Both the position numbers and the translations under genes were made by a program. A stretch of 21,189 nucleotides of DNA from CAZNNH01 sp964574335 (lineage in GTDB: Bacteria; Acidobacteriota; Vicinamibacteria; Fen-336): NCBI GenBank assembly GCA_964574335.1, contig CAZNNH010000106.1, forward strand, positions 1 to 21,189. Reading direction: 5' to 3'. Of the stretch, positions 1 to 6,934 are shown piece by piece. Each line of letters starts with the position of its first letter. The first letter of the stretch is position 1. The notes beneath the pieces are model-generated. The model made no database searches. It had not been told where the DNA came from and saw only the letters and a program-made list of their open reading frames with translations.

Positions 1-54
1 GGGGCGGGAGCCCCCCGCTCGATAGCGGCGACCGAATTCACTTCGGGCGCCGCG

Positions 55-60
55 TATAGT
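55..60 (+). promoter_or_regulatory. -10 element of pncB, predicted leaderless start
   Basis: The hexamer TATAGT ends 6 nt before the ATG at 67. If it is the -10 box, +1 falls exactly on the A of the ATG, so the mRNA would have no leader. No Shine-Dalgarno sequence lies between them. I do not see a convincing -35 hexamer about 17 nt upstream. Confidence 0.5.
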
Positions 61-66
61 TACCCG

Positions 67-1539
67 ATGAGCCGACTGGCCGATCTCTACAAACCTTCGC
101 TGGCGCTGCTCACCGACCTGTACCAGCTCACCATGGCCTGCGCCTACTGGAAGTCGGGGACGGCGAGCAAGGAGGCGGTCTTCCACCTCTCGTTCCGCAC
201 CAACCCCTTCGGCGGCGGCTTCACCGTCGCCTGCGGCGTGGAGCGGGCCCTGGACTTCCTGGAAGACCTGCGCTTCGAGCCGGAGGACCTCGCCTACCTG
301 GACGGCCTCACCGGCAACGAGGGCACCCGGCTCCTCGATGCCGCCTTCCTCGACGAGCTGGCGCGGCTTCGCATCCGTTGCGACATCGACGCCGTCCCGG
401 AGGGCACTGTGGTGTTCCCCCACGAGCCGCTGGTGCGTGTCTCGGGGCCGATCCTCCAGTGCCAGATCCTCGAGACGCCTCTGCTGAACATCGTCAACTT
501 CGAGACCCTGATCGCGACCAAGGCGGCCCGGGTCTGCCAGGCCGCGGCCGGTCAGCCGGTGCTCGAGTTCGGGCTTCGCCGTGCCCACGGCATCGACGGC
601 GCCCTGGCGGCGAGCCGGGCCGCCTACGTGGGTGGCTGCGCCGCCACCTCGAACCTGCTGGCGGGGCGGCTCCACGGGATCCCGGTGGCAGGCACCCACG
701 CCCATAGCTGGGTGATGAGCTTCGATACCGAGCTCGAGGCCTTCGAGGCCTATGCCGAGGCCATGCCCAACAACTGCGTCTTCCTGGTGGACACCTACGA
801 CACCCTCGAGGGGGTGCGGCGGGCGGTGGCGGTGGGCCAGAGCCTGCGCCGCCGCGGCTACGAGATGGCCGGGATCCGCCTCGACTCGGGAGACCTCGCC
901 TACCTGAGCCGCGAAGCCCGGGCGATCCTCGACGCAGCCGGCTTCGAGAAGGCGACGATCGTGGCCAGCAACGATCTCGACGAGCACATCATCGAGAGCC
1001 TCAAGGTCCAGGGCGCCCCGATCTCCTCCTGGGGCGTGGGCACCCGGCTGGTGACCGGGCACGACCAGCCCGCCCTGGGAGGGGTCTACAAGCTGGCCGC
1101 GGTGCGCGAGCCGGGCGGCGAGTGGCAGCCGAAGCTCAAGCTGTCCGAGCAGGCGCTCAAGGTGTCGAACCCCGGGATCCAGCAGGTGCGGCGCTTCCGC
1201 AGGGATGGCGAGTGCCTGGCCGACATGATCTTCGACGTCCGGACCGCCCCGTCGGGGGACTCGGAGATGGTGGATCCGTCCGACCTCACCCGCCGCAAGT
1301 CGATTCCGAAGGGGACGCCGCACGAGGACCTGCTGGTCCCGATGCTGCGGGGCGGCCAGCGGGTCTGGGCCCAACCGGCGCTTCCCGAGATCCGCGCCCG
1401 CGTCAAGGAGCAGCTCGCGGGCTTTCATGGCGGGGTCAGGCGTTTCGTCAACCCGCACCGCTACCCGGTCGGCCTGGAGGCCGGCCTGTTCGATTTGAGG
1501 ACACGGCTGATGCTGGACATCCGCGGCCTGACGGCCTGA
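67..1539 (+). CDS. pncB: Nicotinate phosphoribosyltransferase
   Basis: This enzyme converts nicotinate and PRPP, with ATP hydrolysis, to nicotinate mononucleotide, the first committed step of the Preiss-Handler NAD salvage route in the cytoplasm. The 490-aa length is normal for the family. Visible family motifs are the N-terminal LLTDLYQLTMA segment, EFGLRRAHG at residues 167-175, and GTHAHSW at 209-215, which carries the His region expected to be phosphorylated in the ATP-driven cycle. The segment RLDSGDLAYLS and the later LKVSNPGIQQVRRF segment also fit. The ATG at 67 is the only sensible start and lies directly downstream of a -10-like TATAGT with no Shine-Dalgarno. It heads a three-gene plus-strand cluster: 52 nt downstream is a PncA-like hydrolase that could supply its nicotinate substrate. 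Confidence 0.95.
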   Translation: MSRLADLYKPSLALLTDLYQLTMACAYWKSGTASKEAVFHLSFRTNPFGGGFTVACGVERALDFLEDLRFEPEDLAYLDGLTGNEGTRLLDAAFLDELARLRIRCDIDAVPEGTVVFPHEPLVRVSGPILQCQILETPLLNIVNFETLIATKAARVCQAAAGQPVLEFGLRRAHGIDGALAASRAAYVGGCAATSNLLAGRLHGIPVAGTHAHSWVMSFDTELEAFEAYAEAMPNNCVFLVDTYDTLEGVRRAVAVGQSLRRRGYEMAGIRLDSGDLAYLSREARAILDAAGFEKATIVASNDLDEHIIESLKVQGAPISSWGVGTRLVTGHDQPALGGVYKLAAVREPGGEWQPKLKLSEQALKVSNPGIQQVRRFRRDGECLADMIFDVRTAPSGDSEMVDPSDLTRRKSIPKGTPHEDLLVPMLRGGQRVWAQPALPEIRARVKEQLAGFHGGVRRFVNPHRYPVGLEAGLFDLRTRLMLDIRGLTA

Positions 1540-1591
1540 GGCCTCTCTGGCAACGCCGAATGCCGCGACCCACGAAGGGAGGAGCCGCAGG

Positions 1592-2764
1592 ATGCCAGGA
1601 GCCGAGCGACCCGGGGGGCTTCCCCTTCCCCCCCACTACGCCCAGGAGTCGGCGCGGAGCTGGTCGTACCGCCCCGACGCCGCCCAGCTACTGAAGACTG
1701 CCGCCGGCTGGCGTGAACGGCACGGTCTCACGCCGGCCTCGGACGACGAGGCCAACGTCCACCTGCTGCTGGTCGACCTGCAGAAGGACTTCTGCTTCCC
1801 CGAGGGGAGCCTCTTCGTGGCCGGGCGCAGCGGTACCGGCGCGATCGCCGCTTGGGAGGCGAACCTGCGCCTCTTGCGGGACGGGCGTTTCGGTACGACG
1901 AAAGCGCGCCTGCACCTGGCTCAGAACGCTCCGTTTACCCTTCTGGTCGACAGTTNNNNNNNNNNCCGCCTCGTCTATCACAACCTCGGCCGCATCACCG
2001 AGATCACCTGCACCCTCGACTCCCACCTGCCCCACCAGATCTTCTTCCCGTCGTTCTGGATCGACCAGACCGGGGCGCCCCCGTCCGCCAACCGGGAGGT
2101 GACCCTGGACGACGTCCGGTCGGGCCGGCTTCGGCCCGACCCGGCCCTGGCCGGGTGGCTGTGTGACGGGGACACGGCCTGGCTCGAGCGTCAGGTGGAC
2201 TTCTACTGTGCGCAGCTCGAGAAGGAGGGCAAGTACACGCTCTTCCTCTGGCCCCCCCACTGCCTGCTCGGCAGCGAGGGGCACGGCCTGGCCGGCGTGG
2301 TGCAGGAGGCACGTCTCTTTCACGCCTTCGCCCGCCGGGCCAGAAACGGCGTCGAGCTCAAGGGAGGCCACCCCCTCTCGGAGAACTACTCGGTGCTGGC
2401 GCCCGAGGTGCTCGGCTCGCATCAGGGTGGCCGGCTGCTCGAGCGCAACGCGGGCCTGATCGAGAAGCTGCTCTCCTGCGACGCCCTGCTGGTGGCCGGC
2501 CAGGCCGCCAGCCACTGCGTCAGGAGCTCGCTTCTGGACCTGCTTCGGGAGATCCGGGAACGGGATGACCGACTCTCGCGCAAGGTGTACGTGCTCCGCG
2601 ACTGCATGTCGGCGGTAGCGATGGAAGACCCTGCGCGCCCCGGGGAGCGGCTGGTCGACTTCACCCCGCAGGCCGAGGCCGCCCTGGCCGAGCTCGAGGC
2701 CGCCGGGATGCAGGTGGTGGATTCGACCACGATCACCGAGCACTGGCCGGAGGTCGAGGGGTGA
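1592..2764 (+). CDS. Isochorismatase-family cysteine hydrolase, probable nicotinamidase; contains assembly gap
   Basis: The fold is that of isochorismatase/PncA cysteine hydrolases: Asp62 in LLLVDLQKDFC, Lys257 in ELKGGHPLSENYS and Cys309 in GQAASHCVRSS form the expected Asp-Lys-Cys triad. Asp143 and His145 (TLDSHLPH) and His223 (WPPHCLLG) fit the metal site. As read it is 390 aa, longer than classical ~200-aa nicotinamidases. Position next to pncB argues for nicotinamide-to-nicotinate deamidation; this is inference, because the family also contains other amidases. The start at 1592 has a strong Shine-Dalgarno (GGGAGGAG, 7 nt spacing). Ten N lie at 1956-1965. Residues from about 87 to 121 have no resemblance to the family and are probably misassembled (see finding). 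The stop codon overlaps the GTG of the next gene. Confidence 0.8.
   Translation: MPGAERPGGLPLPPHYAQESARSWSYRPDAAQLLKTAAGWRERHGLTPASDDEANVHLLLVDLQKDFCFPEGSLFVAGRSGTGAIAAWEANLRLLRDGRFGTTKARLHLAQNAPFTLLVDSXXXXRLVYHNLGRITEITCTLDSHLPHQIFFPSFWIDQTGAPPSANREVTLDDVRSGRLRPDPALAGWLCDGDTAWLERQVDFYCAQLEKEGKYTLFLWPPHCLLGSEGHGLAGVVQEARLFHAFARRARNGVELKGGHPLSENYSVLAPEVLGSHQGGRLLERNAGLIEKLLSCDALLVAGQAASHCVRSSLLDLLREIRERDDRLSRKVYVLRDCMSAVAMEDPARPGERLVDFTPQAEAALAELEAAGMQVVDSTTITEHWPEVEG
1956..1965. other. Assembly gap (10 N) with suspect left flank
   Basis: Ten consecutive N interrupt the hydrolase gene. The right flank resumes immediately with good family sequence (RLVYHNLGRITEIT). The left flank from about 1850 to 1955 reads as unrelated, less GC-biased sequence. 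The reading frame is preserved across ten N only by chance of the placeholder length, so the residues around the gap should not be trusted. Confidence 0.95.
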
Positions 2765-3927
2765 TCCGTCGGGTCTACCTGGACCACAACGCCACCACTC
2801 CCCTGGACCCAGGCGCCCGGGAGGCGATGCTGCCCTTCCTGGACCACGTGTTCGGCAACCCGTCGAGCATCCACCACTTCGGCCAGCAGGCCCGGGCGGC
2901 GCTGGAGGAGGCCCGGGGCCAGGTGGCGGCGCTGGTCTCGGCCCAGCCTTCCGAGATCGTCTTCACCTCGAGCGGGACCGAAGCCGACAACCTGGCCCTC
3001 CACGGCGTGACCCGAAGCGCCCGCGAGCCGCGCCTGAAGCTGGTGGTGGCCGCCATCGAGCACCACGCCGTCCTCAACACCGCCAAGGCGCTGATCGGGG
3101 ACGGCGTGCCGGTGGAGCTTCTCCGCTCGGGTTCCGACGGCAAGGTCGACCTCGACGACCTTCGGGCCAAGGTCGACGATCGTACCGCCCTGGTCTCGGT
3201 GATGCTCGCCAACAACGAGACCGGCGTCATCCAGCCCATCGAGGAGGTGGTCGAGATCGCGCGACGGAGCGGCGCCCTGGTGCACTGTGACGCCGTGCAG
3301 GCCGCCGGCAAGCTGCCGATCGACGTCGGGCGGCTGGGGGTGGACCTGCTGACGCTGTCCGCCCACAAGCTCTACGGGCCCAAGGGGGCGGGGGCGCTGT
3401 TCGTCAGGCGCGGCACCCGGATGTCGGCCCAGATTCGCGGCGGTTCCCAGGAGCGCAACCGGCGCGCCGGCACCGAGAGCGTGGCCGACCTGGTCGGGTT
3501 CGGCCGCGCCGCCGAGCGGGCCGCCAAAGGGCTCCTGGAGGAGGCCTGTCGCCAGGGGGCGCTGCGCGGCCGCCTCGAGCAGCGGCTGCTCTCCGTGCCG
3601 GGCGCGGTGCAAAACGGGGGCGAGCCGCGGGTCCCGAACACCAGCAACCTGTCCTTCGAGGGGATCGACGCCGAGAGCCTGCTGATGGCCCTCGACCTCG
3701 CCGGGGTCGCCGTGTCCAGCGGCGCCGCGTGCGCGGCCGGAGCGGTGGAGCCCTCTCACGTGCTGCGGGCGATGGGCCTGCGGGGGGGGCGGGTCGAGTC
3801 CTCGATCCGGCTCTCGCTCGGCCGGGGTACCACGGAGGAGGAGGTCGACCTGGCCGCGGCACGGATCGTGGAAGCGATCGAGGCGCAGCGGCAGCGATCG
3901 GGCGGCCGCGGTCCAGCTCAGGGCTGA
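2761..3927 (+). CDS. Cysteine desulfurase, NifS/IscS type
   Basis: This PLP enzyme takes sulfur from L-cysteine as a protein-bound persulfide for Fe-S cluster assembly and tRNA thiolation. The 388-aa product opens with YLDHNATTPLDP, as NifS/IscS proteins do. It has HHAVLNT with the PLP-stacking His near residue 102, HCDAVQAAGKLP, Lys203 in LSAHKLYGPKG for the Schiff base, and the sulfur-accepting Cys324 in SSGAACAAGAVEPSHVL. The GTG start at 2761 overlaps the upstream TGA as GTGA and has GGAGG 7 nt before it, so it is probably translationally coupled to the hydrolase. No IscU, IscA or SufE gene is adjacent. Plausible clients within the window are MnmA and LipA. The 3' end overlaps the convergent SGNH hydrolase gene by 10 bp. 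I leave the symbol blank because nifS, iscS and nadS-like roles cannot be separated here. Confidence 0.93.
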   Translation: MIRRVYLDHNATTPLDPGAREAMLPFLDHVFGNPSSIHHFGQQARAALEEARGQVAALVSAQPSEIVFTSSGTEADNLALHGVTRSAREPRLKLVVAAIEHHAVLNTAKALIGDGVPVELLRSGSDGKVDLDDLRAKVDDRTALVSVMLANNETGVIQPIEEVVEIARRSGALVHCDAVQAAGKLPIDVGRLGVDLLTLSAHKLYGPKGAGALFVRRGTRMSAQIRGGSQERNRRAGTESVADLVGFGRAAERAAKGLLEEACRQGALRGRLEQRLLSVPGAVQNGGEPRVPNTSNLSFEGIDAESLLMALDLAGVAVSSGAACAAGAVEPSHVLRAMGLRGGRVESSIRLSLGRGTTEEEVDLAAARIVEAIEAQRQRSGGRGPAQG

Positions 3928-5162
3928 GGTTCGCCGGCAAGGGCGCAGCCCTCCAGCCCGTGGCGGGCCAGGAAGGCGCCCATCTCGTGGGCGGCGATGC
4001 GATTCCCCTCGACCGTCCAGTGGGGGTCGAGCTCGAGGTAGCCGGGCCGGCCCTCTGATTCGGCGCGGGCGAAGGCGGCGCGCGGATCGATCAACGGCAG
4101 CCCCAGCGTGCCGCACTCGGCGACCAGCCGCGCGAAGACGCGCTCCGTGTCGAAGCCCTCTCCCTCCAGCCACCACCGGGCTCGGGTACGGCTCCACACC
4201 ACCGGGTCCAACTCGAAGTGGGCGGGGACGTAGAACACGACGAGCCGCGCGCCGCGTGCCGCCACCGCCCGGTCGAGGGCGGCCAGCAAGGCCCGGGTGA
4301 TCTTCCACATCGCCTCGGTTCGCGGTGTCTTCGGGCCGTAGACGGAGAGCCATTCCTGGGTGGCCGCGTGATGGTGGAGCGGCCGCACCAGACCCAGCCG
4401 GGCCAGCCAGCGGTGCAGATCGGGGTTGCCGCGCTCGGTCCTGTTTCCCAGCCACTCGAGGGCGTGCCAGCCCCGCCAGGCGGGACGGGGCGGCACCGGT
4501 CGTGGCACCTGGAGCGACCCCGAGGCGGGGACCGGTACTGGGCTGTTCCGGAGCTTCAGGTGTCCTTCGACCAGCTCGAAGAACGGCTTCTTCCGATGAC
4601 GGAGGTTGTCCGACAGGTCGTTGCCGAAGAAGAGCAGCACCACCGTCTCGGCGCCATAGCGGTGCCCCTCGAGATCGTAGAAGAGGTGCTCCTGGTCGGT
4701 GCCGTAGCCGGCCACGCCGCCGTTCAGGACCTCGAACCGTCCACAGCCGGCGGCGTTCAGGAGCCGCTCCAGCTCGGCACGCGCGCTCTTCGTCTCGTCC
4801 ACGGTGTAGCCTTCGGTGAACGAGTCTCCGAGCAGCAGCACCCGCCGCACCCCCGCGGGCTTCTGGTAGCCCCGCTCCGGTCCACGGAGGCCACGCGAGT
4901 TGACCCGCAGCTCGACGTCGAACTCGGCGCCGCGGATCCGGGCGGTGGAGCCGGGCGGCTTCTCCCAGCCCAGCAGCGGGTGGTGCTGTCGCAGCATCCC
5001 CTCGGTGAGAGGTGCCGTGCGGGCGCGGGCGTCGGCTAGCCGCGCCAGCAGCTCGAGGCTCAGAAGGCACAGGAGGAGCGAGGCGCCGGAGAGGGCCAGC
5101 CGGCCGGCCCAGCCCCGCAGCCCCGCCCTTCTCCCTCCCTGCATCGGGGTGCCCGCCGGCAC
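3918..5162 (-). CDS. Membrane-anchored SGNH/GDSL-type hydrolase
   Basis: The product is up to 414 aa. A basic N-terminus is followed by a hydrophobic segment (about residues 21-41), suggesting an inner-membrane anchor with a periplasmic domain. SGNH blocks are visible: block I LLLGDSFTEG with Ser114, block II Gly in NGGVAGYGT near 149, block III FFGNDLSDN with Asn181, and block V LDPHW with Asp379 and His381. Such enzymes remove or transfer acyl groups on lipids or polysaccharides; the substrate is unknown here. The GTG at 5162 lies 8 nt after the lipA stop; an ATG at 5144 is an alternative and neither has a clear Shine-Dalgarno. The gene follows lipA on the same strand, so co-transcription is likely, but a shared function is not obvious. 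Confidence 0.8.
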   Translation of the reverse strand: MPAGTPMQGGRRAGLRGWAGRLALSGASLLLCLLSLELLARLADARARTAPLTEGMLRQHHPLLGWEKPPGSTARIRGAEFDVELRVNSRGLRGPERGYQKPAGVRRVLLLGDSFTEGYTVDETKSARAELERLLNAAGCGRFEVLNGGVAGYGTDQEHLFYDLEGHRYGAETVVLLFFGNDLSDNLRHRKKPFFELVEGHLKLRNSPVPVPASGSLQVPRPVPPRPAWRGWHALEWLGNRTERGNPDLHRWLARLGLVRPLHHHAATQEWLSVYGPKTPRTEAMWKITRALLAALDRAVAARGARLVVFYVPAHFELDPVVWSRTRARWWLEGEGFDTERVFARLVAECGTLGLPLIDPRAAFARAESEGRPGYLELDPHWTVEGNRIAAHEMGAFLARHGLEGCALAGEPQP

Positions 5163-5170
5163 CGCCGGCT

Positions 5171-6085
5171 TCAGGCCCGCGCCGCCTGCGCCTCGGCGTG
5201 GTACGAGGAGCGCACCAGAGGCGCCGACTCCACGTGGTGGTAGCCGAGACGGCGCGCCGCGTCCCCCAGCCGGGCGAACTCGTCGGGCGTGTAGAAGCGC
5301 TTCACCGGCAGGTGCTGGGGCGAGGGGCGCAGGTACTGGCCGAGGGTGAGGATGTCGGTGCCCGCCTCACGGATCGCCTGGACCGTCTCGAGCACCTCCT
5401 CCCACTGCTCACCCAGGCCCAGCATGATCCCGCTCTTGGTGCGAAGCCCGGCCTCCTTGGCCCGGCGGAGCAGCTCGAGGGAACGCCCGAAGCTGGCGCC
5501 CGGACGGACCGTCCGGTACAGGCGGGGCACGGTCTCGACGTTGTGGTTGAGCACGTCGGGACGGGCGGCCAGCACGATCTCCAGTGCCGCCCGGTCCCCC
5601 TTGAGGTCGGGGATCAGCACCTCGACGGTGCACGAGGGGAGCCGGATCCGGATCTCCCGAATCACCGCCGCAAAGCTGGACGCGCCACCATCCGGCTGGT
5701 CGTCGCGGTTCACCGAGGTCACCACCGCGTGGCGGAGCCCCATCCGCACCACCGCCTCGGCGACACGGATCGGCTCGCCGGGATCGGGGGGCAACGACGG
5801 CAGGCCGGTCTTGATCGCACAGAAGCCACAGGCCCGGGTGCACACGTCCCCCAGGATCATGAAGGTGGCGGTGCCCCGCTCCCAGCACTCCCCGAGGTTC
5901 GGGCAGCGCGCCTCCTCGCAGACGGTGTGGAGCTCCTGTCCGCGAAGCAGCGCCTTGAGGCGGGTGTAGCGCGCGCCCGTGGGCGCACGGACCTTGATCC
6001 ACTCGGGGCGACGAGGCACCGAGGCCGAGCTCCGCTTGCCGAGACCGCCGCCCTCAGCCGTCTCGGCCCCCTTGCTACGTTCCAT
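5171..6085 (-). CDS. lipA: Lipoyl synthase
   Basis: LipA is a radical-SAM enzyme that inserts two sulfur atoms into protein-bound octanoyl groups to make lipoyl cofactor. Counting from the ATG at 6085 (304 aa), the auxiliary-cluster cysteines Cys56, Cys61 and Cys67 lie in CEEARCPNLGEC. The radical-SAM CX3CX2C is Cys82, Cys86 and Cys89 in CTRACGFC. The C-terminal RSSYHA motif supplying the cluster-ligating Ser is present. A GTG two codons upstream (6091) is an alternative start; I prefer the ATG because GAGG sits 5 nt before it. No octanoyltransferase LipB or ligase LplA is in the window. The gene is divergent from the FHA gene and followed closely by the SGNH hydrolase. Confidence 0.95.
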   Translation of the reverse strand: MERSKGAETAEGGGLGKRSSASVPRRPEWIKVRAPTGARYTRLKALLRGQELHTVCEEARCPNLGECWERGTATFMILGDVCTRACGFCAIKTGLPSLPPDPGEPIRVAEAVVRMGLRHAVVTSVNRDDQPDGGASSFAAVIREIRIRLPSCTVEVLIPDLKGDRAALEIVLAARPDVLNHNVETVPRLYRTVRPGASFGRSLELLRRAKEAGLRTKSGIMLGLGEQWEEVLETVQAIREAGTDILTLGQYLRPSPQHLPVKRFYTPDEFARLGDAARRLGYHHVESAPLVRSSYHAEAQAARA

Positions 6086-6123
6086 CCGCACCTCGATCGA
6101 TGACCAACCAGAGCATTCTCGAC

Positions 6124-6153
6124 ATTCTAGCCACGCAGTCCGCCAGGCCCCAA
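6124..6153 (-). promoter_or_regulatory. Candidate lipA promoter
   Basis: On the minus strand TTGGGG (6153-6148) is separated by 18 nt from TAGAAT (6129-6124), a good -10 and half-matching -35. It would give an mRNA leader of about 30 nt before the lipA ATG, containing the GAGG Shine-Dalgarno. The 185-bp intergenic region is shared with the divergent FHA gene. Confidence 0.4.
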
Positions 6154-6221
6154 ACCGGGTCGCCCTCGCAGCTCGCCCCCCGGTCCTCCGAACTGACTGG
6201 TACCTCGCCGGCCGATTCGGC

Positions 6222-6227
6222 TATCCT
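6222..6227 (+). promoter_or_regulatory. Weak candidate -10 for the FHA gene
   Basis: TATCCT lies 43 nt upstream of the ATG at 6271. No acceptable -35 is at normal spacing, so this is only a guess. Confidence 0.2.
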
Positions 6228-6270
6228 TGCTCACCCGCGGCAGACGGCCACGGGCCGGGAGCCGAGACCG

Positions 6271-6852
6271 ATGATCATCGTGTGTCCCTCGTGTCAGGCC
6301 CGCTACAGGTTCGACGAGAGCCGCCTGGCCGGGAAGCCGCGCGCCCGTACCCGCTGCGCCCGGTGCAGCGGCGTGATCGACATCGTCAACCCGGAGCTCG
6401 AGCCGCCGCCGGACGAGGCGGCCCGGACCCTGCCACCCGTGGCCCCGCCGGCCCCGCCGCCGGACGACACCGCCGCCGGGCGCGAGGCCCTCAAGACCGA
6501 CCCGGGCAGCATGACCGGACACGACATCCAGGCCGTGCTGGAGCTGCCCAAGGACCGGCGCTTCTCGCTGGCCGTCATCCAGGGGGCGGCCACCGGCCAG
6601 ATCTTCCCCCTCGCCTCGGTGCGCACCACCATCGGCCGCTCCGGGTCGGACATCAACATCGACGACCCAGAGGCCTCGAGGCAGCACGCCAGCCTGGAGA
6701 TCGTGGGCGAGAACGCCGTGCTCCGGGACCTGGGCTCGACCAACGGAACCTACGTGGACAACGCGCGCATCGAGCAGCAGGTGCTGCAGAACCACATGGA
6801 GTTCCGGATCGGCAGCCACGTCCTGATGCTGATCGTGACCAAGCTGGAGTGA
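6271..6852 (+). CDS. Zinc-ribbon (MJ0042-like) plus FHA-domain protein
   Basis: The 193-aa product begins MIIVCPSCQARYRF. It has two CxxC knuckles (Cys5/Cys8 and Cys29/Cys32) typical of the MJ0042-type zinc ribbon found at the N-terminus of many bacterial regulatory and envelope proteins. A Pro/Ala-rich linker (about 50-80) follows, and a C-terminal FHA domain (about 105-193) has TIGRSGSDINI, ASRQH and DLGSTNGTYVD. FHA domains bind phosphothreonine peptides, so the protein is probably a phospho-signal adaptor; no Ser/Thr kinase gene is in view. An open frame continues upstream to 6100, but the ATG at 6271 starts exactly at the zinc ribbon and has GGGAG 9 nt upstream. Its TGA overlaps an unused GTG (6849) discussed under the decarboxylase. 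Confidence 0.85.
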   Translation: MIIVCPSCQARYRFDESRLAGKPRARTRCARCSGVIDIVNPELEPPPDEAARTLPPVAPPAPPPDDTAAGREALKTDPGSMTGHDIQAVLELPKDRRFSLAVIQGAATGQIFPLASVRTTIGRSGSDINIDDPEASRQHASLEIVGENAVLRDLGSTNGTYVDNARIEQQVLQNHMEFRIGSHVLMLIVTKLE

Positions 6853-6934
6853 GCCCACGCCTACCGACCCGGCCCGGCCCGAGCCGCTAGGGGACATCGA
6901 CCTCGAGGACTTCCGGAGGGAGGGGGCCCGCCTG

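Noticed and set aside
1..14. GGGGC/GCCCC hairpin at the window start as terminator of an upstream gene
   Set aside because: Only a 5-bp stem, no T-run, and the upstream gene is not in view.
2422..5070. An 882-codon open frame on the minus strand across the desulfurase and SGNH genes
   Set aside because: It is antisense or out of frame to well-supported genes, is Arg/Pro/Gly/Ala-rich in the way GC-rich shadow frames are, and shows no domain.
6100..6270. 57-codon N-terminal extension of the FHA protein
   Set aside because: No conserved content; the zinc ribbon begins exactly at the ATG at 6271, which has a usable Shine-Dalgarno.
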